A DNA stretch of 64,000 nucleotides, from positions 310,001-374,000 of the forward strand of contig WSYJ01000134.1 in NCBI GenBank assembly GCA_020186115.1. Reading direction: 5' to 3'. Every line of letters begins with the position of its first letter. Position 1 is the stretch's first letter. The translations under genes were made by a program, and so were the position numbers. The notes beneath the pieces were generated by a model that saw only the letters and a list, made by a program, of their open reading frames with translations, was not told where the DNA came from and did not search any database. Source of the DNA: Histomonas meleagridis. Taxonomy: Eukaryota > Parabasalia > Tritrichomonadida > Dientamoebidae. Positions 56,728 through 64,000 of the stretch are shown piece after piece.

Positions 56728-57048
56728 ATGGAAACACGTGAATTCTCTTATAATTTTCAAAACGAAGACCTTTATATTGAAGAAGTTTCTTTTGGTAAGA
56801 GTCGTTATATCTATATCGGCGACAAATCTAGACAGTTCAATGATTTATCAATGGCCATGCCAAATCCTGTTACATCAACACATTTACTTGGAGATAAGCC
56901 CAGTGACGAACTTACCTCATTTATTTCAGATCTTACTAAGTCACCTATTCTTTTATCCTATTCTTTTCCACTTGACAATGAGTCTGATCTTCATCGATTT
57001 GATTTTGTCAAATCCAAACTTCGCGCAATATATTCCACACAGAAGTGA
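56728..57048 (+). CDS. PSMG4: proteasome assembly chaperone 4 (PAC4/PSMG4)-like
   Basis: The 106-residue protein is read from the ATG at 56728; the twelve open codons before it begin with GTG. METREFSYNFQNEDLYIEEV and SRYIYIGDKSRQFNDLSMAM match PAC4's F......L....V.....S.FLWVG.....LRNLAVAM. TSTHLLGDKPSDELTSFISDLTK matches STSLLGD....TS..LAQRLARKT, and PILLSYSFPL matches QVFVSYNL. PAC4 pairs with PAC3 to assemble the 20S alpha ring in the cytosol. Length is near the human protein (123). Confidence 0.75.
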   Translation: METREFSYNFQNEDLYIEEVSFGKSRYIYIGDKSRQFNDLSMAMPNPVTSTHLLGDKPSDELTSFISDLTKSPILLSYSFPLDNESDLHRFDFVKSKLRAIYSTQK

Positions 57049-57079
57049 AACCAAATAAAACAAAAATGTTTTTTTCATC

Positions 57080-57925
57080 TTATTTATTATTTGCTATGAG
57101 TAAAATTCCTGAAATATCGAACCTTTTCAGGTGAATTGACCAATTGTTCAAGTGGCTGACTCCGGAGATAAGGAACTTGAAGAATCGATAATATGAATTT
57201 GTCGAAACAGGGAATGTGGCAAGGGCATCCTCTTTGTTGAGATCCTGGTTGCTTGACTGATCATCAATTTTGTGGAAAGATACATTATCGTTTGATCCAT
57301 ATAAGATCCATGAAGATGGACCTCCTTGTGCTTTTTGATTCATGCGTGGTGGACCCCATAATGTGTATGAAGTGATTTTGGCTGTAAGAAATGGTGGCAA
57401 AGCAATTGTAAATGACGTATTTTGTAATGGGGCTGATGAAAAATAAGTATTATCAAGGCTGAAAAGCTTGGAAATGTGATGTGTAGGATCAGTGGATGCA
57501 TTTGAAGCTTCGGCATAGATAAGACCTTGATCAAATGGATTGATATATGGACGAGATTCACCAGCAGTACCTATTTTCTCTAAAATGTTCTCTATGACAA
57601 GCTGGTTTTCATCATGTTTTGATGGTGCTTTGATACCTACTGCATATTTTTCAAGTTGTGCTTTATTGATTGTGGGATTTAAGAATAGAAAAGAACGGAT
57701 TTGAAGAAGGATTTTATCTTGCATACGCATCCAGCTTTTAAGGATTTCAACGGATAAGTCTTTTGGGATCCAATCTTTATTTAGAAGTGATGTTGCTTTT
57801 CTAATATCAACCATATTAAATTCTTGAAAAGATATTGATTTGATTTCCTTAAGAGCATCATCTGTCTTCATTTCCTTGTTGTCTACTTTCTCGCATATTT
57901 CATTTAGCTTTTCAAACTCTGTCAT
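57080..57925 (-). CDS. discoidin/F5-8C-like galactose-binding-fold protein
   Basis: The 281-residue product is read from the ATG at 57925. The helical N-terminal half (~1-115: FEKLNEICEKVDN..., SVEILKSWMRMQDKILLQIR) resembles the BACK-like helical region found before discoidin domains in trichomonads. The C-terminal half is a beta-sandwich: SYTLWGPPRMNQKAQGGPSSWILYGSNDNVSFHKID, then YYRFFKFLISG and HLKRFDISGILL. This is the standard ending of F5/8-type C domains in protist proteins (W.LEGSND...W..ID, ...YR.F.......RLS..EFFG). No signal peptide or membrane segment; presumably cytosolic. Ligand unknown. Confidence 0.7.
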   Translation of the reverse strand: MTEFEKLNEICEKVDNKEMKTDDALKEIKSISFQEFNMVDIRKATSLLNKDWIPKDLSVEILKSWMRMQDKILLQIRSFLFLNPTINKAQLEKYAVGIKAPSKHDENQLVIENILEKIGTAGESRPYINPFDQGLIYAEASNASTDPTHHISKLFSLDNTYFSSAPLQNTSFTIALPPFLTAKITSYTLWGPPRMNQKAQGGPSSWILYGSNDNVSFHKIDDQSSNQDLNKEDALATFPVSTNSYYRFFKFLISGVSHLNNWSIHLKRFDISGILLIANNK

Positions 57926-58068
57926 TAAAAATGTGCTCAATAATTGGCAAAGAATTTACTTAACAATTTTTGGTGTCATTTTTTTGTGAAAAAGTGAACT
58001 GAATAATTTTAGCAACCGTTGATTTTCAATGAGAAAACGATTAAAATGCGTTGAAACGTTATGTGAGC

Positions 58069-60147
58069 TCACTCCATAGAAAGAATTGCTTCAATCTGAA
58101 ATGAGAATTTATGTTTAAGTGTTTCAAAATCTTCAGATATTTTTTGTAAAAGTGTTTCATGTGATACAGAATTCCAAATTTTATTGAGATGGATTTCAAT
58201 CTTTTCCCATAAATTAGATGATTCCTTGCCAAAACATTGAATAAAAATCATAACATCTAATCTTAATATGTGAATTCCAATCGAATTAATTCGATTTATC
58301 TTAGTGAGATTATAATATATACTGCTTGCAATTCCATCAATGATTCTGTTTTTCTGAAGCTGAAATATTTCACCCCACTTACATTTGGCACTAATAAATT
58401 TATTTAATAAATAAGATACCCAACTATGATGAAATTTTTCCAAATTATTTGATTCCCAATCAAATGATACAAATATAGATGAAATAACAGGATTAATATC
58501 AATAAAAAATTGTTTTATTAACATATCAATAAGTAATTTTTCTAAATATATTCCAACTATATTTAAATCATTAAAACACTTTTCTTTTAACCCATGTTGT
58601 AAACAATGATCAATTATATTTTCTAAATTTTTCCCTGTGTTGTCTCTTAGTTTTTCTAAAATATGAATATGATTTATTCCTTTTATACTTATCATTTCAT
58701 GTATATAATCATAAAATGAAAGAATTGAATTTTTTATAATTAGTGTATCTGCATTTGGACCAAAAATACTATCATTATCAATAAAAGCAATTAAAAATTT
58801 ATCTAATTTTAATTTCCAATTTTTATATATAAAATTAGTTTGTTGCTTCAAATGGTTTCTATACCATAGAATAATGTGTTCGTTAAGTCCATTAATTTTC
58901 TTGTATGATGATTTTGGAAAATTAGCATTCTTTAAAACATTTACTATTTTATTGATTAATAAATGTAGTTCTGTATTAAAAATACCCTCAACTGTCTTTT
59001 TATTATTTTCCTCAATTTGAATCATAACAATCTCTTCAAAAAAATTTATCATTTGAAACATAAGTTTTTCAATTTCTGATAAACATCTTACATATTCTTC
59101 TAAGTTAAATTCCTTGTAAAAAGAGCAAATAATATTAAAAAGTGAGAGTGAATCTTCAAATTGTTGGCACAATAAATCAATTGAACTTTTATTACTTTCT
59201 ACTCTTTCCACAAGTGATTGAAGAATCTCCAAAATTAAATTTCCTTTATGTTCAATACTTAATACTAATTTTAAATGGTTTTTATTGTATGTACTCATTG
59301 ACATTTTTTTAAGATCTTCTTTCAAATAAAAATATAATTTCCGAAGTGATGAATCTATTGAATTAAGTACATTAACAAATAATGGAAGAGATTGCAAATA
59401 TGAATACGAATTAACTTTTTGTATTATCTTTATGATTTCATCAAATTGTCCCATATTTTTATAGTTTTCGATTTCACGAGGAAACTTGAATAAAAATGCA
59501 TATTTCGATAAACTTGATAATAAACTGGATGCATTTGATGCTTCAAAAGATTCCTCATTAAGTGGATCATAAAAGATTTTTGCCTTTTCGATAATATTTG
59601 TAATTAAATGAAGTAGTTTCTCAATTGAAATTTCTAACATCTCTTTGTTTTTAGATTTTTCATTATCTTGAATAAGGTTACTTAATGCTTTTAGAAAAAA
59701 ATGAATATTTTCTGAAATGAGTATTGTTTTGTTATTCGAAACATTTTGAGTTTCTTTTTGTAATAAATCAATAGCAAGAATAATTTGTTGTAGATTTTGG
59801 TTACCAAATATTCTTTCAGCATAATGAACTTCATTAAAGCTTTTAGAGCGCAATGACTTTGTAGATTTATCAGATAGAATTAAAGCTGATCTATTTCTTA
59901 ACGGCATTACTAATCTATCTAAATCATCTATGGTGTTTTGGAATTGTTCTTCATTTGAACATTTCCCTGGAATTCCAAACAAAGATACAGCATCATCCCA
60001 TTTCTTGAATGTTTCATTTTTAAATTCAAAATACGCGTTTGGTAAAAACGAAGACTTTTCATCTATAATTATCTTTGTATTGCTTGGATATATAATTTTC
60101 TTTCTTATTTGCATAAAAAAATAATTTTTACCTAAAGTAAAAACCAT
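58069..60147 (-). CDS. large helical protein, unknown
   Basis: The 692-residue frame begins at an ATG (a second Met at residue 12 is an alternative start). It has no signal peptide or membrane helix and is almost entirely predicted alpha-helical, rich in Leu/Ile/Lys/Asn, with alternating hydrophobic patterns (SLLSSLSKYAFLFKFPREIE, LFNIICSFYKEFNLEEYVRC). The size and all-helical content would suit a tethering-complex or exocyst-type subunit, but I see no diagnostic motif. It is the only gene on this strand segment without a recognisable domain. Confidence 0.65.
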   Translation of the reverse strand: MVFTLGKNYFFMQIRKKIIYPSNTKIIIDEKSSFLPNAYFEFKNETFKKWDDAVSLFGIPGKCSNEEQFQNTIDDLDRLVMPLRNRSALILSDKSTKSLRSKSFNEVHYAERIFGNQNLQQIILAIDLLQKETQNVSNNKTILISENIHFFLKALSNLIQDNEKSKNKEMLEISIEKLLHLITNIIEKAKIFYDPLNEESFEASNASSLLSSLSKYAFLFKFPREIENYKNMGQFDEIIKIIQKVNSYSYLQSLPLFVNVLNSIDSSLRKLYFYLKEDLKKMSMSTYNKNHLKLVLSIEHKGNLILEILQSLVERVESNKSSIDLLCQQFEDSLSLFNIICSFYKEFNLEEYVRCLSEIEKLMFQMINFFEEIVMIQIEENNKKTVEGIFNTELHLLINKIVNVLKNANFPKSSYKKINGLNEHIILWYRNHLKQQTNFIYKNWKLKLDKFLIAFIDNDSIFGPNADTLIIKNSILSFYDYIHEMISIKGINHIHILEKLRDNTGKNLENIIDHCLQHGLKEKCFNDLNIVGIYLEKLLIDMLIKQFFIDINPVISSIFVSFDWESNNLEKFHHSWVSYLLNKFISAKCKWGEIFQLQKNRIIDGIASSIYYNLTKINRINSIGIHILRLDVMIFIQCFGKESSNLWEKIEIHLNKIWNSVSHETLLQKISEDFETLKHKFSFQIEAILSME

Positions 60148-60426
60148 TTACATGTCAGGAAAAAGCAGAAAGTAAAAGGTAATTCACACAAATTCAAATT
60201 ATCTTTCAATTTCCTAAATTATTCACCTAAAATTTGAAAAATAAGATAAGTCATTTTAAAACACATTTTTGAAATCCGCATGAGTACATTTTCGATTAGT
60301 ATATATTATTATTAAATCAAACGAAATAATTATATGAAGTTAATTAATGATATTTTTAATTATAATTATATATCAATTATTTAGATTTAAATGCTAAATA
60401 AATTTCTAAGTGAAACAAAAATATTT

Positions 60427-61311
60427 TTATTCATCAATTTCTTCTGTATCGACCTGTACAGTTTCTCTTCTCGAGAACCCTAATTCCCCGAATGTTTTAT
60501 CCGCGTCTTCTTCCTTCAGTTCTTTTGGTGGGAATCCGAACTTTATTGTTGGCTTCATCGGCGCAAAGTCAACCCAAACAAAATCAAAAAGTAACTGCGC
60601 AGGATCCGATTTACTGAAGCCGCGCATCTTCGCAGGCTTGCCAGTGATCATGCACCTTATTTTTATTGTTTCGGGTGAATCTTGTGGAGGTTCTGGTGGT
60701 AATGAATTAAATCGGCACAATGCGGTAAGTCTAACATTTTCCTCATACTCTTTCTCCGCTTCTTCTTCGGCCTTCTTTTGTGCAACTTCGGCTTCTTCGC
60801 GTTGAACTTGAGCCAAAATTTCATTGTATTCTCTATCTTGATCTATAATTATATCTCTGGATTGTTGTGAATTCTGATATCGTCGCCTCCTTTTTAGGAG
60901 TTCATTTTGTAATGGACGGGAGAGTCTGTAAAGACGATTGAGATCATTTTGTGATGATATTTCAAAAAGCTTTCGAATATCAGAAACATTAGAAGAGGGG
61001 CAAAAAAATACGCCAAGGAAAGGAAGTGAGTTGATTGGAAGACTGCGAGATATTTCATAGGCATTTTTGGAATTATATGGTGCTTTGAAAATAATATAAT
61101 CTTCATGTGGCGGATCAAAAGTAATTTGTGATTCTACTCCATTGTATGTTAAATGTAAAATAAGAAGTTTTCCTTGATTTGAGCAATCACATATCGAGGA
61201 ACGAAGCGTTTTATCTGTTTCGCAGAATGCTTGACTTGGAACGTAGGATTCTTTGAACGAACGGAAAAGAGATTTTATACCATGGCCAACTTTGGATAAG
61301 AAGACAGCCAT
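60427..61311 (-). CDS. FAF1/FAF2-like UAS-UBX protein (p97 cofactor)
   Basis: Read from the ATG at 61311 (MAVFLSKVGHGIKSLFRSF); upstream codons are open but begin with TTG. Of 294 residues, ~40-150 form a UAS thioredoxin-like domain (GKLLILHLTYNG, AYEISRSLPINSLPFLGVFF). Next come a charged helix (DREYNEILAQVQREEAEVAQKK, family DEAY..SL..DQ.K) and the linker LPPEPPQDSPETIKIRC (FAF: LPPEP....ES.KI.FKLP). The UBX ubiquitin-like fold ends FGFPPKELKEEDADKTFGELGFSRRETVQV. These proteins recruit Cdc48/p97 to ubiquitinated or ER substrates. The usual UBA domain is absent and the FPR loop is altered (FGFPPKEL), which may weaken p97 binding. Confidence 0.85.
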   Translation of the reverse strand: MAVFLSKVGHGIKSLFRSFKESYVPSQAFCETDKTLRSSICDCSNQGKLLILHLTYNGVESQITFDPPHEDYIIFKAPYNSKNAYEISRSLPINSLPFLGVFFCPSSNVSDIRKLFEISSQNDLNRLYRLSRPLQNELLKRRRRYQNSQQSRDIIIDQDREYNEILAQVQREEAEVAQKKAEEEAEKEYEENVRLTALCRFNSLPPEPPQDSPETIKIRCMITGKPAKMRGFSKSDPAQLLFDFVWVDFAPMKPTIKFGFPPKELKEEDADKTFGELGFSRRETVQVDTEEIDE

Positions 61312-61821
61312 TTTTCCAATTTGGCCAGAAAGTTCTTTCTGGCAATTTTTATTCTGTTGAAATTTGATTTTTTTGATAATTTTAAAATGCCATAAATTTA
61401 AATCAAAATTTACGATCAAAATGCGCAGAAAATCTCTATGAATTGGGGTTTCATAAAAAATAGAATCAAAAATTCTTATTATAATAAATATATGTATATA
61501 ATATTTTCATTTTTTCGAAAAAAATTTCCATACACTTGTTATTTATTAAAAAATTTTTAAGTGAATTTATCTCATAGTCAACAACCAACTTTCCCTCTCA
61601 TAGATTTTTTTTTTTTAAATTTTGTAATTATTTATAATGTTCAAAGTATATATCAAGCATATAAATAGATGTAGACAAGTTTAGATTAATATATAATGAT
61701 TTTTAAAAATCTTAATTTCCTGAATTTGGTCAAATCTGTTTACGATCAGACCGCGAGCTCGTTTGGGCTTTTACTGATGGTAGCGAGAAATATCTGATAA
61801 TGGTATTCTATTATTTTAACT
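61312..61821. other. AT-rich intergenic region
   Basis: About 510 bp between the UBX and kinase genes. A GC-richer patch at 61740-61775 (CAGACCGCGAGCTCG) stands out in otherwise AT-rich DNA; no gene is recognised. Confidence 0.4.
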
Positions 61822-63153
61822 TTATTTTTTAATATGTTTTAAAATATGATCAAACATATTATCAACACCTTCACCTGTAATTGCACTTGTTTCAAAATAA
61901 GCAGCTTTTATTGTCTTTGCTCTACTAATTCCTTTATCGCGTGATATTACTCTATATTTTGTATCAATCTTATTTGCACATAAACAAAGAAGACCATGGA
62001 ATCCCTTAAGATAAAGTCTTTTGAATATTTCTACGTCCTGAAATGATTTAATATTTTCCACAGAAAAAACAATAATAACAGCATCACAATCAAATTTTTT
62101 TCTTTCGAACAAATCAGGGAAAATTGTTTCATAATCTGGTTCATCATCACATATATCAAAATGCAATTCAATTTTAAATCCTTTATAAATTATTTTTTTC
62201 TCATTTAGAAAATATTCATTTTCATTATCAATTGTTGATTTACATTCATCTAAATCAAAAATACTTTTCTTTAAAGTTGATCTACCAGCAAATTGGCATC
62301 CGTAAATATCTATTTTTAAAGTAGCACTTATTGATTTAGATTTTAAAGATAATTTTGGATTTGTAATCATTAAAAGCATTGAAAGAATTTCATCAATTGT
62401 TGGGCGATTTTTTGGATTCTTTGAAAGCATTTTTTTAATGAGATTTTGTATGTTATTGCTATATTTATTAGAAATTGATATATACTTTCCTTTTGTTATG
62501 GATCTTTTAAGTTCTGCTCTTCCATTCCCATTAAACGGAGGTTGAAGTGTACATAACTCATAAATAATACAGCCTAAAGACCAAATATCTGTTTTATAAT
62601 CATATGATTGGAAATTAATTTGTTCAGGAGACATGTATAATAATGTTCCTGCGTATGTTGTACCACATTGCTGATGAATTGTTTCAAGAATTTTAACATC
62701 ATCAAGATCACCAATCTTGACAACATTTGTCTGAGTAAGGAAAATATTTTGTGGCTTTAAGTCACGATGAATAATGTTATGATGATGCATAAATTGAATG
62801 CCATGAGCAATTTGTATGAAATAATGTATAACTTCTGCTTCTGGAATGTTTGTTTTAGAACTTTGTGATGCTTTTATCCTTTGCGATAAATCACCACCAT
62901 CTGCATATTCCATAACAATATTAATAGCTTGGGATTCTACAAAGCAATCAATATAATTGACAATGTTTTGATGAGAATATGATTTAATTATATTAAATTT
63001 ATTTATAATATTATCTTTTTCTTTTGGTGTAAAATATATATTTTCAATTTTTTTGAGTACGATTTTTTCCCTCGATAAAATATTATCTTCTACAAGGAGA
63101 ATTTTCCCTAAATAACATGTTCCGAGTGTCTTAATCTTTTTATATTTTTCCAT
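61822..63153 (-). CDS. NEK-type protein kinase fused to a Ras/Rab-like GTPase
   Basis: Read from the ATG at 63153 (MEKYKKIKTLG), 443 residues. Residues 4-265 are a NEK-like kinase: G-loop GTCYLG (consensus GxGxxG altered), VLKK, MEYADGGDLSQRI, IIHRDLKPQNIFLT, KIGDLDDVKIL (DFG becomes DLD; Asp kept), SPEQ and DIWSLGCIIYELCTLQPPF. Residues ~278-443 are a small GTPase: P-loop GCQFAGRST (GxxxxGKS/T with Lys changed to Arg), strand HFDICDDEPD in place of DTAGQE, DAVIIVFSVENIKSF, ANKID (NKxD, G4) and ETSAITGEGVDNMF (SAK, G5). Such a NEK-GTPase fusion is unusual. Kinase activity is uncertain, and nucleotide binding by the GTPase is doubtful without the P-loop Lys. Confidence 0.85.
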   Translation of the reverse strand: MEKYKKIKTLGTCYLGKILLVEDNILSREKIVLKKIENIYFTPKEKDNIINKFNIIKSYSHQNIVNYIDCFVESQAINIVMEYADGGDLSQRIKASQSSKTNIPEAEVIHYFIQIAHGIQFMHHHNIIHRDLKPQNIFLTQTNVVKIGDLDDVKILETIHQQCGTTYAGTLLYMSPEQINFQSYDYKTDIWSLGCIIYELCTLQPPFNGNGRAELKRSITKGKYISISNKYSNNIQNLIKKMLSKNPKNRPTIDEILSMLLMITNPKLSLKSKSISATLKIDIYGCQFAGRSTLKKSIFDLDECKSTIDNENEYFLNEKKIIYKGFKIELHFDICDDEPDYETIFPDLFERKKFDCDAVIIVFSVENIKSFQDVEIFKRLYLKGFHGLLCLCANKIDTKYRVISRDKGISRAKTIKAAYFETSAITGEGVDNMFDHILKHIKK

Positions 63154-63903
63154 TTGGGAAAATGTGCCCACAATTAAAATTTTAAATACAGTTCACAAAT
63201 TTTAGTGAAAAGTGCACAAAAACGGGAAGAATATAAAACAAAAGTATTTGATTGATTAAATGCTCTAAAAAATGTGTATGATTTTGCCTATCGCATTTAC
63301 TTACACATACCCAACAGCCTCCAAATCTTTTAACAAATGAGTTACTTAATGCATTAAAAACAACAGAAGTTCAATTATCATCAACATTACGCTATCGGTT
63401 ATTATTAATGTAATAATGTAATTACAATTTAAATAACTGAAAATTATAATGAAATGTTAAATAGTTTATAACCACCATGGTGAAATTATTGGTATAAATA
63501 GAACATGGAGCAAAAACACAATAAGCAGCTAATAAACTTCTCAAAACGGGCTATTTCCACCCCCTATATATATTTCGATAATTTTAATTATTTATTGAAA
63601 TATTGATATTTTGAAGATCAAAAAGTGATCAAAAATGGATTTTTTAAAATTTTTTTATTATGTGATGATTTTAAATAATAATTTTTTTAATTAAAAATGT
63701 TTCATTTTGTTCCACGAATGTATCGCTTGAAAAAAATTTAATTTCAATTTTTCGAATTAATAATTTAGAATTCTCATCAAGCCACTTTTTGAAATGAAAA
63801 AATTAAAAAAAAATAATTTGGGTAATCGTTTTCGCCATGAACCGCCCTTTCAAAAAGTGTAGAAATATTTTCAGGAAATTGACGTTTATTTTTAAAGAAG
63901 GTA
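63154..63903. other. AT-rich intergenic region
   Basis: About 750 bp without a supported gene. Near 63780-63860 the words CCACTTTTTGAAA and TTTCAAAAAGTG face each other about 60 bp apart, a possible divergent regulatory element of the downstream gene. Confidence 0.35.
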
Positions 63904-64000
63904 ATGGAACAAATTATTGAAGAATGCTCTCAGATCAAGATGACATTATTTCCATACAAACAGTATTTAACTATTACACAATTTATCACAGAAATTACAA
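63904..64000 (+). CDS. possible start of a gene running off the window
   Basis: An ATG-led frame (MEQIIEECSQIKMTLFPYKQ...) stays open for 32 codons to the window edge. Its composition is coding-like compared with the preceding intergenic DNA. Too short to identify. Confidence 0.35.
   Translation, partial: MEQIIEECSQIKMTLFPYKQYLTITQFITEIT

Noticed and set aside
1-64000. CRISPR arrays, rRNA genes, bacterial operons
   Set aside because: No regularly spaced identical short repeats with unique spacers, no rRNA-like stretch, and gene arrangement is eukaryotic.

Overview
The window looks like nuclear DNA from a parabasalid (trichomonad), most likely Tritrichomonas foetus or a close relative. It is strongly AT-rich. 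Nearly all genes are single uninterrupted frames with short intergenic gaps. It carries hallmark trichomonad families: BspA-like LRR surface proteins (one intact, two relics), DUF3447-type ankyrin proteins and a NEK-type kinase. The two ribosomal-protein genes share an upstream block ending in CCTTTT directly before the ATG, which resembles the M5/Inr start element known from Trichomonas, and both stop codons sit in TAAA. The species call is inference from gene content.

Layout. 1-11 kb: broken BspA fragment, unknown type I membrane protein, RPL7 (uL30), BspA-like surface protein with a hexapeptide stalk, a TBC protein lacking its catalytic fingers, and a TCAF/M60-like protein lacking HExxH. 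11.3-14.1 kb: decayed importin-beta gene. 14.6-28.7 kb: large inverted duplication, arms about 4.1 kb (14618-18720 and 24615-28710) around a 5.9-kb spacer. Each arm carries LST8, a small unknown gene, DNAAF1/LRRC50, an ankyrin fragment and a tandem ankyrin array. The spacer carries a TPT/SLC35 transporter and two divergent ankyrin gene heads. A second, much more diverged importin-beta relic lies just outside the right arm, so the mirror symmetry once reached further. 29-42 kb: RalGAP-alpha-like GAP, tRNA-like gene, BspA relic, a 2132-residue TOR-family protein with a degenerate kinase domain, a bacterial-looking methyltransferase, and RPS7 (eS7). 42.7-50.7 kb: a 2634-residue protein with an NT-C2-like N-terminus, about 1500 residues of charged E/R/K helix and a DIL-like C-terminus. 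51-64 kb: CCZ1-like, PX, coiled-coil, UVRAG/Atg14-like, PAC4, discoidin-like, unknown helical, FAF/UBX, and a NEK kinase fused to a Ras-like GTPase.

The most unusual element is the ankyrin system in the duplication. In three arrays the ankyrin-coding cores recur every 170 bp (occasionally 171, or 153-155). 170 is not a multiple of three, so the reading frame shifts at each unit, yet each core stays open. Conserved segments of about 77 nt without GT-AG ends separate the cores. Recombination between the inverted arms could in principle attach the single intact array-bound head to either array.

TOR signalling is over-represented: LST8, a TOR-like pseudokinase and a RalGAP/tuberin-type GAP lie within 15 kb. 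Vesicle-trafficking regulators (TBC, CCZ1, PX, possible UVRAG/Atg14, NT-C2/DIL) also recur. I saw no CRISPR, rRNA, complete transposon or virus.
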